In this document: positions 44,780-56,200 of the stretch, piece after piece | Layout of the letters: every line of letters begins with the position of its first letter | Position numbering within the stretch: the first letter of the stretch is position 1 | Source: Apiospora phragmitis | Taxonomy: Eukaryota > Ascomycota > Sordariomycetes > Amphisphaeriales > Apiosporaceae | NCBI GenBank assembly: GCA_038363925.1 | Contig: JAQQWL010000013.1 | Span: 248,001-312,000, forward strand | Reading direction: 5' to 3' | Length of the DNA stretch: 64,000 nt | Notes under the pieces: generated by a model | What the model saw: only the letters and a program-made list of their open reading frames with translations | The model's database searches: none | What the model was told of the DNA's origin: nothing | Position numbers and translations under genes: made by a program

Positions 44780-47700
44780 GATATGAGAAGTGTTATGTGA
44801 GTGTAGGAGCAAAGGGAGCGTAAAATACAAGGAGAGATGTGACGACAACTTGATGTTGGAGAAATCGTGTAGCAGTCGTAGTCACAAAATCCTATCAGCT
44901 TCATCCCCCTTCACTCCGGCAACTATATGATTGCCAGGGACAGTTGGATTGCCGAGGAAGCGACTTTTCAAGATAAACGTATTGGTTGTTGGCAGTAATG
45001 TGTAATTATTATTCTGATCATGAGCCAGGGGTAAACCCTTCCTTCTCTCTAACATTCTGACTCAGTCCACCTTTCTTAATCACCTGGTCTTCCCGACTAC
45101 CAATCCTCAGGATTTTATCTACTAGAAGTACATGCATTTAGGCATACCGCTACTGTTTCTATCCTCAGTCCATACCCTCATCTCCCCTGTTTCCCTTAGC
45201 CCCTAGTACACTGGCGATCATCCTCAGCACCCACCACATCACACACCCTCATCATGTCTGTCTTCTATTCCAAGTTCATCAAAGAGCGTGTTGGCAACAG
45301 TTCCGTCTCCGGTAACCATAATGTCGTCTCTATCAGTCGTGATGAAAAGGAACAAACCACTCGTCGCTCACGGGAGTTTTTGAAAATAAGGCTGCCGTCG
45401 ATGAGCATGTGGGTAGCAAATCTGACCCCGAGCCCAGCAATGAGACTTGTCACTTCAATGGCCGTCGATGAAGACAGACGTAATGATGAGAGCCCCAAGT
45501 ATGACACCGAAAGCAACGAGGGGCTTGTTATCTGTAAGAATATTGTAGCAGCCCGCTCTGAAGATCACCAGGTAGCAAACTTAAAACAAGCACTTGACAA
45601 ACCCGAATTCACTAATAAGCATCACTTAAGTTTTCGGGAATGCTCTAATGAACATTTCCTTACGTATCGGGTTTTCTGAATCTTTTCCTGCGATCTAGAT
45701 CTCATTTCAACTTACTCGATGCTCAAGACGGTCTCTCCAGTGATGCCAGTATAAGGGTTCTTTCCTCCGCGACCATCTTCATAGCGTGATGGAGCAGCTC
45801 CCGTCCCACGATAAATCCTCATCCCCCAAACTTGGGACTCCTACGTCAGTCAACCTGTGGATGTTTGGGCAGGTAGACCGCACCGGCCAGTACCCAGTAC
45901 CCCCTCAGGCGCCTGGCGCCGATCGCAAAACGTGGAGATCTGGACCCGCAGCATGCTCGAAAAGGGCAGAAATGCGACCACAGTCTTCTTCCTCCAGAAA
46001 CTCCGCGTCTCGCGCCGCACAGAGAACAGCAACGGGCTCGAGGACGCCCCAGGCGCTCGTGGGCCAGGACGGTACCCACGGAGCCACCAACGACGTTGTG
46101 TTCCTATATGGGAGCCGACCGAGAACGTTGGCCCTAAGTATGATCGGCCGCGTGGCCCAGGACCGAGCCACTAGCCAGGAGAGGGAGTATGTAGTCGAAG
46201 TAGGACGATCACAACATACTCAGATAATTCTCATCCGCGGAGGGAGGATACTACAAGTCCTGCATTGTTCTCTACGTAGACTAAAGTCGATCTTCGACCC
46301 GACCATTTTAGAGCCTTTGGTGTATAGATGATACCTCAACCAATCGCATGTGTCCAATAGAAAGCAAATCTGCCGGTGAAGAAGGATCAGAACAACAGTA
46401 ATTGCGACTGCGATCGGGAATCCTTTCAGTCCATGGCTTCCAACTGGCCCAGAGTATCAGACTTGAGGCGTCAAGGCTGAACTAGACCGCTTCTTTGGCG
46501 TTGCTTTATCGTCGAATCATATATCCTAACCTTGCAGTCTTAACGTCTGGGCACCGTCCTTATTCCTGCATGGCGCCGGTTCCGGCATCGCACTTTGTGG
46601 CATTTCCTTTGCTATGAGATCGAAAAAAGTTGTGTATGTTATGGAGAAGGCGGGACGAGTCTCGAGAGCCGAGCGTGCATGCCCAAGCAGCAATGCGGAT
46701 CGCGCACGCGCAAGTCAAGTTTGTTTGGCTTCCGTTCGGCGCAAACAGGGCACGAAATACCAAATGTAGATCAGGGTAGCGGTGTGAAATGCAGCGAGAG
46801 AATAGACACATGCATATCTACAGCACAGTACATACTACTTTTTGCTTGCTTACATGGACATCCACGATGCCTTGGCGAAGCGGGCCTGGTGGGCTGGCAA
46901 CCCGCGGGACATAGCTTGGGCGGTACGGGACCACTCAGCCACAAACGCGCAATGCGAAACGGCCATCATCTCTTTTTGCTGGGCTTCGGGCTATTCGAGC
47001 TACATGTAGAATGCGGGCTTGGTATCTTCAATCTTCAATGTTGTTTGCTTGTTTCTATTATCGCCTGTAAGCAGGACGACATGCCTAAAATATTATCCAG
47101 TGCTGTGAAAGGGGTCGATGGGGGCCATGCATAAACCAGCCCAGGCCCTCTGGGTGGCAATGCGATATGCGATGATTACACAACGTCATCGCAGTACCCT
47201 AAATACTTTGCGCAATGAAGTTGGTTGCTGCCCGTCTCCGGGTTCTCGAATGATCATCGTCAGCTCCGCGCGTGGTGTTCGCACCCAAAGAGCCAACGGC
47301 TGGCCAACCAACCCAAAAGGCTGCACTGCCCTGACTATCTTTAATACTGATCGGCCTTATTCGAGGGCAGGGATCACGACGAAGGAGGGTATACCCTGGC
47401 CTCAGGAATCACGCCCCCGACTAGCGTGCTGCTCTGGGCCAACAACAGGGACGATTGCTGCTCGATGCGATAAGCTGTCAAGTTTCAACAGGAGGAAACT
47501 GGGGAGATCTCGTCTGATTGACCTGATGCAAACGCGACTCGCGAGTTGAAACGAAACAAAAGAGAAAAAGAACTCCCAAACCTTGGGACGAACTCAATCG
47601 GAACAAACACCTGCAACAGTGAACCATTTTATTATTGGCTGATCGACCCACCGCTGCAAGACGGTGGCTCTCACCACTCGGCGCCAGAGTACATACTACA

Positions 47701-48358
47701 ATTTTGGAGTTGAAGCCTCTGACCTAGCTTCATGTTGCTGCCAGCTGCTGAAGCTGCGCTGCCTTTGCTTCTGGAAGAAGGACCACACCCCTCTTCCTCC
47801 TCGTGAAAGCGCAGGGGCTGCAGGGGCGTCCTACGTACGGGATACTCCAACGCTCACCAAAACCAGCGGACTATTTTAGTATTTGTGATGAGATGGCATG
47901 ATGAAAGCTCATTTCGGCTAAGCAGCTGGAGCTCTGCACTGCCAGCCAATCAACGGGCTCGTGTTCCTGGATAGTGGCGTCCTTCGTTCCTGACTAGCGC
48001 TTTTCAGTCGGAGCCAGCGCTGGGCAGTCTGCAGTCCAGGGTTTGGCTAAGGTGGTTCTCGGTCGGGCGCTACGAAGAAGCCGCCTGTTTGGGTCTTCTG
48101 TTCGCCTTCCTTCACCGTCCGCCTGGCAAACTGGTTTGTTTGCACAATCTCCAGAGGTTGGAGGGTCCGAGGACATTGACAGAGAGAGTGAGCCTTTTAT
48201 GTCAGTCTTGTAAGTTGTGCTGCGTATTTGTTTCGCCTGCATGTCTTGTGTGTTCCCAAATGACAGGTGCTCTGCCGAAGACAGCCTGAGCTTGGTCCTC
48301 GGGGAAATCAATCGAATGTAACGTGGCCATGTGCCCCTAGCCAATTGATTCTTTCTTT

Positions 48359-48376
48359 GTACTCCGTACGGAGTAC
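48359..48376. repeat. 18-bp perfect palindrome
   Basis: The sequence GTACTCCGTACGGAGTAC equals its own reverse complement. It lies in non-coding DNA. A related 16-mer occurs frequently in some filamentous fungal genomes as far as I recall; its role is unknown. Confidence 0.75.
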
Positions 48377-49029
48377 GGCATTGAAGAAGGATACGTATGT
48401 ATGCGCTTGCTTTCAATATTGTGATGTGATTGCGTAGGTGGTATGGCTTGACAGCGACAACCCGCCCGAAAAGTAAACAAAGGTCGGAGACATATTCCGC
48501 AAATTGTGTGGCATGTTCATTAACCTTAAGAGCTTGCCTAAAGGTGTTTTGCATCGATTGATTGATTCTGCTTTCTGACAACATCCCGATTTAGAGCTAT
48601 TGCACAATACAGCATGACAGTGCCCAAATTGGACAAAATGCCTCTCGCTCTGAACAGCAGTGGCAGAGCGCAGCATAACCAATACCACGCTGATGGCCTG
48701 AAATTGTAAAGGGTGCAGGTCAGCCAAAATTGAATGGAGATGTTCGTGATCTTCGAATGTTCCCCTCCCAGCTTGAGCCACTCAGAGTCGATCCTGCCAG
48801 ATGGTGGCTCCACCCACGGGCCTTTGCCTTACTGCTCTGGGTTAGCAGCAGTTAGTCACTAAATGCAGCCGATCCCTGTTCCCTGTCTGTTCCTGGCCTT
48901 AGCTGCAGTGGTAGGTCCAGGTAGGCCCAGTAGGCGTGGTAGGTTGTACCGGGGCCCCATATCGTATGCACTCGGGCAGAACAGGCCCAGGCACAGCAGG
49001 CATTCACACGCTCTCTCTCCAGGAAAACG

Positions 49030-49210
49030 AACGACCATTTCTCTCTTCCCATCCCCTCTCCCGCCTTTTTCCCTTCTTTTCCCTTACTTCGTCAAGTCGT
49101 TGCGACCCTACGGCCTCTCCTCCCTTACCCAGAGAATTTTGGATTGTGACCTCACTATCACGACCAATTCTCGTTCCATTCTTTCCCTCCCCCCTCCTCG
49201 CGACTCAACA
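49030..49210 (+). promoter_or_regulatory. pyrimidine-rich tract upstream of the SH3 gene
   Basis: A long run dominated by C and T (for example TTCCCATCCCCTCTCCCGCC) lies 500-670 bp before the ATG at 49700. Such tracts commonly mark transcription start regions and long leaders of fungal genes. The assignment to this gene is inferred from orientation and position. Confidence 0.4.
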
Positions 49211-49699
49211 CCAAACCACGCCTATCAAAACAAACGACGTTGTCCGTATCCGAGGTTTCGAACCCATTCCTTAATTTCACCCAAACAACGCCTTGCTGGT
49301 CAGCACGATTCGATTCACTGCTTAACCCAGACACCCCCAAGCGCGTGTATTCCGCTCGTTCTTTCCTCGACTCGGATCCAATCTGTAAAGTAGCCTGTTC
49401 AGCTGCTTGACGTGCAATCTTAACGACGACGCTCTTGAGCGCATTACATTCATTGACCAAGTTCGATTGCGACGGTCTACAACCCGCTCTCGACTTACTC
49501 ACAAGGAGACTCCGTACGACACACGGCTACCGACACGTATCACGCACCACCACCTCGATGCAGTGAAGCGCGTGCACTACTTTAAAAAGATAACCTCGTG
49601 CGCGCCTGTGTAATTCTCGGTTCTTAATTCAACCTTAATACGACCTCAGTACGACGAACCGCCAATACATACATATTACCGAGTAGCAAATAATTCAAA

Positions 49700-51664
49700 A
49701 TGCCTAGTCACCACCAGCGTCTTCACCGGCGGTCGGTGGGCGAGAAGTGGGACGATATCAAGAGGGATATCCAGAACATCGCAAACGACTTGACCAACAA
49801 GTCTCCCGACCAAGCGCAACACGAAATCAGAGCCCCCGCTCCTTCGACGGTGTTCAAGACGGTGTACAAGACGATGGACCCGACCTTTACAGGAGCAATT
49901 GGTGGCTACGTGACAATGAACTCGGCCGCTGAGGGCAGCCCGACAGTAGCGGTGGCACCAGCACCTACTTCTGATGGCCGTTTCAAGGCTCAAGCAACCC
50001 AAGCAACCCTGGCTGTAGGCGCTGGTGTGTTGCCAGAGTCTCTTGTGCCTTCTTCAGGTGGGGATTTCAGCGACCACACCAGCCTAGCCGTCGAAACCGC
50101 CCCTACCACAGCCCGAAACCAGGCGAGCAGCACCCTCGAGCCGTCTGTAAACGCTGTCGCCACCCCCGCGGCTTCATCCTCCGCCGCACCAGAATCTTCC
50201 AGTGAAGGCGGTGGCGCAGCAGCAAAGGCAGGTATCGCCATTGGCGTCCTCGCCGGTCTGTTAATTATTGGTCTGGCCGTTTTCTTCCTCTTCAGCAGGC
50301 GCAGAAAGCAGATGGAGAAGGAGCGCGCGGCAGAAGCTGAGAAGAGCAGCCCTCCTTTCGGCGGCGCTGCAGCAGTAGCTCATGCCCGCCAACCGTCGGT
50401 TCTCTCAACGCACACAACTCGTACCACAGCTACTGCTCCTCGCTTGAGCCTGCGCCCGGTCACCCAATTCCTCCCCGAATTCAGCGAGCGACGTTCAAGC
50501 AAGGGTGCTGCCATGGCTCTTGCACTGGGACCGGCACCCTCTAACTCGCAGGTCAACTGCCCGGCCGCCCAGAGCCCCTGGGAACGCCCCATGACAAGCC
50601 AGAGCAACAGTCAAGACAACCCCTTTGGCGACCACGCAGAGCACTACGACGGAGCCCCGCGATCTGCAACTATGGAGCAGCCCTACAACCCGTTCGATGC
50701 CCCCGAGCACGTTGTTGGAGTTGCTCAGACAACCGATGCGCCTAGACATGCGCCTAATGGTATGGCTGCCGCCGCCGCCGCTGCCGCTGCTGCCGTCGGA
50801 GGTGCCGCTGCCGGAGCTGCTCTTACTCGCAAACAGTCTGTCCGCAAAGACGTTCCTCAGCCGCTCGACCTGACCAGAACAAATGAAGCACCCCTTCCTC
50901 TTCCGTCTCTCGTTTCCCAGCCGAGCCCCACTGGTACTGAATTCAGCTTCACCTCCGTTGCTCCAGGTCAGTCCCCCGGACCGTCGCAGAGCGCGAATGC
51001 TATCGCCGCGGCGGGAGGCCCGGCTCACTCGACTGTCCACCGTGTTCAGTTGGATTTCAAGCCTTCACTCGAAGACGAGATGGAGTTGAAGGCTGGACAG
51101 CTTGTCAGACTTCTGCATGAGTACGACGATGGCTGGGCTCTCTGCATCCGGCTAGACCGCTCTCAACAAGGTGTAGTCCCGCGTACCTGTTTGTCTACCC
51201 GTCCTGTCAAGCCTCGCCCTGCCGGTGGACCTCCCGGAGCACGCAATGGCCCGCCTATCATCCCGAACCGTGGTCCCGTAGGCCCTCCCCGCGGACAACG
51301 GCCAATGACACCTCAAGGCGGACGTCCTCAATCGCCTGCCATGATGAGCCGCCCTCAGTCACCTGCCATGATGCGCCCTCAGTCACCTGCCATGCGAGGA
51401 CCGCAGTCTCCCGCGGGCATGCGTGGACCTCAATCGCCCGGAGGTCCCATGAACGGGAGGCCTGTTTCTCCTGGACCTCGCCCTATGAGCCCGGCTGATG
51501 CACGAGGACAATCCCCTGGACCCCGGCAGCGAGGTAACAGCGAAAGTGGCCAGAAGAGCGCACGGCGCATGACCCCGCCTGGCCCAGTCCCCTGCAGCAA
51601 CAGCAACAGCCATCAAGGCCTATTGGCAGGAAACCGGTGCCCGGCCAGGCTTACTAGCGTGTAA
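49700..51664 (+). CDS. single-pass membrane protein with SH3 domain
   Basis: Single exon, 654 residues as read from the ATG at 49700 (MPSHHQRLHRRSVGEKWDDI). A Ser/Thr/Ala-rich region that should be extracellular comes first, then one membrane helix (AGIAIGVLAGLLIIGLAVFF, about residue 185) with a basic stop-transfer (SRRRKQMEKER). A disordered cytoplasmic part leads to an SH3 domain near residues 455-510: VHRVQLDFKPSLEDEMELKA, LLHEYDDGWALCIRLD and GVVPRTCL. The tail is Pro-rich with repeats of PQSPAM. The layout resembles fungal cell-surface/polarity proteins such as Fus1. At the C4 run 51589-51592 one extra C would switch to a frame ending GRKPVPGQAY at 51657, which looks like the authentic C-terminus. 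The last roughly 25 residues as read are therefore doubtful. Confidence 0.8.
   Translation: MPSHHQRLHRRSVGEKWDDIKRDIQNIANDLTNKSPDQAQHEIRAPAPSTVFKTVYKTMDPTFTGAIGGYVTMNSAAEGSPTVAVAPAPTSDGRFKAQATQATLAVGAGVLPESLVPSSGGDFSDHTSLAVETAPTTARNQASSTLEPSVNAVATPAASSSAAPESSSEGGGAAAKAGIAIGVLAGLLIIGLAVFFLFSRRRKQMEKERAAEAEKSSPPFGGAAAVAHARQPSVLSTHTTRTTATAPRLSLRPVTQFLPEFSERRSSKGAAMALALGPAPSNSQVNCPAAQSPWERPMTSQSNSQDNPFGDHAEHYDGAPRSATMEQPYNPFDAPEHVVGVAQTTDAPRHAPNGMAAAAAAAAAAVGGAAAGAALTRKQSVRKDVPQPLDLTRTNEAPLPLPSLVSQPSPTGTEFSFTSVAPGQSPGPSQSANAIAAAGGPAHSTVHRVQLDFKPSLEDEMELKAGQLVRLLHEYDDGWALCIRLDRSQQGVVPRTCLSTRPVKPRPAGGPPGARNGPPIIPNRGPVGPPRGQRPMTPQGGRPQSPAMMSRPQSPAMMRPQSPAMRGPQSPAGMRGPQSPGGPMNGRPVSPGPRPMSPADARGQSPGPRQRGNSESGQKSARRMTPPGPVPCSNSNSHQGLLAGNRCPARLTSV
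51321..51440 (+). repeat. coding repeat, PQSPAM units
   Basis: Five imperfect copies of a unit encoding (R/G)PQSPAM or PQSPAG/PQSPGG lie in the Pro-rich tail of the SH3 protein. Copy number in such repeats often varies between strains. Confidence 0.7.
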
Positions 51665-52884
51665 GAGATACAGACGGCTTATAGACTTCCTTCGGCGTAT
51701 TCTACAACGGTATTAAATCACTCCTTTTCGGTCTACTAGACTTGAGCGTCTTGCGCTTCGGTCTCCACCTGGCCCTTCACGACTTCCTGACGAATCTCAA
51801 AACCAATCTCCTTGAAAACCCCATTTCTCGACACTCGCTTGCGACACGTTCCTTGTTCTTTTGCGTACTTCATTTGCTTTGATTGCGGATACTTGATATC
51901 GCCCCTGCGTTTTCCGCTGCGCAGATCAGCGTTGACATCTTCGAATACCCCGATTGTACGCGGTTTTTTTTCGTGCTTCTCAGAGCTGAGCAATCTGGTA
52001 CTTTCTGGTCAAACTTCTGGTTCTATGCAAAGCGTGGTGCGTTCACTCGTGGGTTGAACGCTTCGGAAGTTTAATGATGCTCGAACATACTGCCAGGCTT
52101 GCTTCTACTGCTTGCTGGTAGTTCAGGCATCCTCTTTATTTTAATTTTCTCAGTGCGGCTTTGGGTGGTATCCCAAACCACACCTGGTTCTGGTTCATTT
52201 TCTCTAGATACTAGAACATTGACAATGCCTACATTCGGCCTCGCAGCATTTCACAATGCCGTGGGGACGAATCCAGTGGCGGACTGGGCGGCGAACAGGG
52301 TGTCTTCCGTCTGGGTCTAGTTGTGGTTGATGGTTTCGGAGCGGCAATTGGGCGACAGGCAGGCCCATGTATTATCGATGATTGTGGACAGGGGCCATCC
52401 GCCGCTGGGCGATGACGGCCAGTTTATCAGGGGACGACATGAAAAGCACTTTGCTAGGATAGTGCCGATGGCAGTGTGACCAGATGCTGTGTAGATAGAT
52501 GGTTGAGAAGCTGAAGCAATCTATTGATGCTCTTGAATGCGTCCAGCAACAGTACTACGACTCCATCAAGTGAATAATTGCAATTGCCCAACCTCGAATT
52601 CCTTGTTTCAATGAACCGTGCAGACATGTGATTGTTGACTCAGGACCAAGACATGTTGAAGTTTGCTCGATCCATTCGGGAAAGGTAGAGGAAGGCAAGT
52701 GTAGAGGTTGCTGGATAATGGAATCAAGGGGTCGGCAGCTGAGTTGGATAGAATGTCGTCGATTTCTCTTGACCTGAATACTTTATATACGAATGAGGGC
52801 TATTGTTTTTACGGCACCCCAGAAATAACGCTCTGCTTCACGCAAACCACCACAACTGCGCCTGACCAAGGACACCATTTGTGT
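51665..52884. other. convergent region after the SH3 gene
   Basis: 1.2 kb between the stop codons of the SH3 gene and the minus-strand Clr5 gene. Short frames only; no gene supported. Confidence 0.5.
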
Positions 52885-54684
52885 TCATACATATACTTCC
52901 CTCTCCGCATCCGAGCACCTCGGCCGCGAAAGGTTGAGCGGGAGGTTCCGCAGGTCCTTCTTCTCCTCGACGGCCACCAGCAGGTGCCTGTGGTCCAGCT
53001 CCAGCATCTGGGCCATCTCCGAATAGTTCTTCCGCCGCAGCGTCGCCGCCGCCTCGACCATGCGCCCGCCGAACAGGGCTGTGTCTCCGGCCTCGAGCTC
53101 GAGGATGCCCACCATCAGCATCGCCGACGCGTACGCCCGGAAGACGATGACGAGGGGCTCGCCGGGACTATCCACGGCCGCCATCTGCGCGGCGCACCGC
53201 CGCAGCAGGTCCTCGGCCATGGCGCGCGCGCAACCGTCCGTCGTCGCCGCGCTCGTCTGCTCACCGTCCTCTACCACTTCCGCCTCTTCCTGTTCTCTCT
53301 GCTGTAGCACATAGAAGACGTGGTACAGGTAGTCAAAGAGGATGCCGATGGCGACGGCCGACTCGGGGCCCAGGTCGGCCTCGGCGCGGCGCAGCGCCTT
53401 GCGGTACTGGCGGACGAAGTTCTGGGACGAGGCGGCGGAGCCGCGCTGGTACCAGGCGAGCGTGTTCCAGGTCATGAGGATGGTGGGGTGGTCGTGGCCG
53501 AGCATCTCCTCGAGGGTGCGCGCGCTGGCGTGCATGCCGCTGTTGACCGCGTGCGTCACGACGGCGTCGCTGCACTCGCCCTCGAGGAAGGACCGGCTGA
53601 AGCGCAGGATCCGCGACACCGGGTGCGACGACACCGTCGTGCCCCGGAAGTTGTTCTCCGTCGCGTCGCACAGGAACGTGATCAGGGCCCGGAGCAGGTC
53701 GAACTTGTCGTCTTTCACTACAATGGCGTCGAGTTAGTCGTCTCTCCCTTTTGAAGGCAATCCCGCCTCCCCCGAATGGAACAGCAAGCCACACACACAC
53801 TTAACTTACCCATGACACAGATGTCGTAGGCCTTACGCCACAGAAGCCAGAATTCGTACAGCATCAGGGGGTGGAGGGTCGTCACCCCTTTCCTGAGCAC
53901 CTCGCAGAAGGTGTGCAGGGTCTCGTAGGCCTCCTTGACGCAGCCGGTCTTCATGAGGTGCAGGGTCCACAAGATCGTGGTCTCGGACTCGGTGAAGTCG
54001 AAGCGGTCGTGGTCGGCGCGGACCTGCTTGGTGCCCAGAGCCTCGGCCACCCAGCCCTGGCCCTCGAACTGCGACCGCACGTAAGCCCGCGAGGTGACGA
54101 GCGGCAGCTCCTGGAAGGCCAGGTGGTCCGGCAGGTTCAGCCAGCGAGGGGCCACCGACACCGACGCCGGGCTCATGTGCATCATCAGCCGCCCGCGACG
54201 GTGGCCCCGCGTGACCAGGGACCATTCTTCCCCCTCCCCAGCAGTGGCAGTGGCAGTGGCCGTTGCGGTGGCGGCGGCCCGGGCCCGGCTGGGGTGCTTT
54301 CGGGAGATGTTCTTGAACCAGCCCCAGCGCTTGAAGCGCGTCTTGAACATCTTGGTACTTTTAGTAGGTCATTAGCATATGTCGCTTTTTCTTTACTGCT
54401 GGTGGAGACGTACGTGGCTGGGAACAAGTAAGCAGCCTTCATTATCTGCTGGACTTCTTGCAGGGTCCGCCCTTCTACCATGTACAGCTGGTAGAGAGTC
54501 GCCTTGTAGGCATCCCATTCATCCTCGCTGTACTGGCTGATGCGGCCCACCCCCCGATGGGCTCGAGGACAGTCAGCCTGCTGCTTGCTTCGCCTCGGCC
54601 TCTTAGGGTTTGATCGCCCGGGTTCGCCTGCAGGCGGCTGCAAGAGGCTCTGTGAGGCTGCATGATCGTGCTGACAGTTAGCAT
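52885..54684 (-). CDS. Clr5-domain protein
   Basis: Three exons: about 54684-54414, 54357-53810 and 53717-52885. The introns have GTACGT and GTAAGT donors and CTAAT/CTAAC branch sites. The Clr5 domain spans the first intron: EDEWDAYKATLYQLYMVEGR, TLQEVQQIMKA, and KTRFKRWGWFKN. An encoded Ala-Thr repeat follows, then a helical C-terminal region of about 400 residues with TPR-like character (LEEMLGHDHPTILMTWNTLA). Clr5 was named for a fission-yeast silencing factor; fungal homologues are many and their roles mostly unknown. The frame with the Clr5 domain has no ATG before it. An ATG at 54684 in the neighbouring frame would connect if the C6 run 54550-54555 had one more base, so the 5' end is uncertain. 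Confidence 0.75.
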
Positions 54685-56200
54685 TGTAGACCAATCAGGC
54701 GATTGAACAGCGCAGTAAAAGTAGCCACGTGAGATTTAGGGTATGTACCTTGTCCGTTAGGTAATAACGGTTGAACTATTGTAGTAATCCCTCCGGGAGG
54801 GACTGTAGCACTCAGATTTCGGTATTGGCTCGTAGCCTGAGGCAGATTAGATCACGCCTCCATCATGCATAGTGAATGTAGGTAGCTGCTGCCACAGGCT
54901 GCAAAGAGGTAGATGCCTGCGGCAATCTTGTGATGGGCTTGCATACTGTGAATGATGTTGGGAGCATAGCTCCCTGACCTGTCTCGCAATACTTGCTCGT
55001 CATTGCTCGCATCGTCACCGTCGCTTCTGAGGTCACCTCGTGGGCAAAGGAGGGCCGACTCCATTGCCAAAAGGGAAGAACGGAGGTTATAGACTCTACT
55101 ACTGTAGGGAGGCTTATGTTGCCGTGAATCGATAAGAATACAATTGGGCACTTTGCTGCATGAACGACGCACTAACCAACAAAAGCTGAAGATGAGTGAG
55201 ATGCCCGTGGCAATGGGACCGGAGCTCGAATTAAACAAACGACAGTCAGCATTCTACCGAGCGCGCGGGTCATATATTAAACGCTCTCTGGGGACGCACT
55301 TGGTTCCGCGGAGACACCAGTGCACGTAACTAAATACCGAACCTGCACGCACGTCAGCAATTGGGCGAACAGGGGGCGGGGAGGCAGGGGTGCGAATGCA
55401 ACCGAAGGGAAATGAATGGCCAACCGGGATGCAGATCCCTAAGGGGGGGTTCAATGCATCCTTCGCGTAACAGTGCCCTCAGTGGAAATGCCATCTTTAT
55501 CACACATCTGTACAGGATGAACACACTCATGATGATGTGTACGCCACGCCGAGACGCCCTTGTTTCCATCCTTTGAGCCGGAGTTGGAGCAGCAGTAGCA
55601 GCAAGAACCCGCGCTCTTCGAGCAAAATAGGGCTGACTAAGGCAGCTGCGAACCGTTGCTGGCTCCCGTCGCCTAGACCTCCAACAGCAACGTATGATGC
55701 TAATCGGACGACTCAGGTTCAAGCCTGCAGACCATTAGTGGGTAGAACTATCGACAATAACGTGCCCGCGACGCAAGCGGCGTTCCCAGCGGCTGTCGAT
55801 GAAAACATTTGGTAACCACATGCTTGACCGGTTCGTAGATCACCGTGGTGTGGTGGACATAATTCGTATCAGTAATACATGACCCAGCTCCTTGGCCGAA
55901 CCCCGCAGAACATGGTTGTAGGCGGGTGATCGACTCCCTCAGTGGTGCCAGGTACCAATAAGAGATCCTGAAGTGGCTCGCCACGCCCAATTACGACCCG
56001 AGCACTACCCGAGTTAGGTTCACTCACCCTCTGAAGATTTGTCCTTTCTCACAACTGACTAACTGACACACTCGTTCGGAATCTACGCACACGGCAATCG
56101 TTACAGATAGAATCCCGACGATAGTCCGTCATCGCATCTGGCTACGAACGAGTCGGGTGCAGCAGAGGCTTTGGATTAATATTTCATTCGGCGGGTCATC
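54685..56200. other. gap between Clr5 gene and TPR-like gene
   Basis: 1.5 kb holding the upstream region of the Clr5 gene and the 3' flank of the next minus-strand gene. No gene is supported in the short frames seen. Confidence 0.5.

Larger units (their letters stand above)
44849..49699. other. 4.9-kb gene-poor region
   Basis: A frame at 45254-45679 starts after a leader-like C/A-rich stretch (MSVFYSKFIKERVGN) and, with a shift, reads FENKAAVDEHVGSKSDPE, so it may be a decayed gene start. Frames at 45786-46331 and 47994-48584 show no family. A perfect 18-bp palindrome lies at 48359-48376. From about 49030 to 49690 the sequence is C/T-rich and probably the long leader of the SH3 gene. No tRNA or rRNA gene was found. 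Confidence 0.45.

Noticed and set aside
47994..48584. 196-codon minus-strand open frame
   Set aside because: No domain, no signal peptide, composition like translated non-coding DNA, and it overlaps a region without transcript-like features.
53320..53754. plus-strand open frames opposite the Clr5 gene
   Set aside because: They are antisense readings of a GC-rich exon with a consistent spliced gene on the minus strand.
55713..55735. B-box-like GGTTCAAGCC
   Set aside because: No matching A box or cloverleaf upstream.
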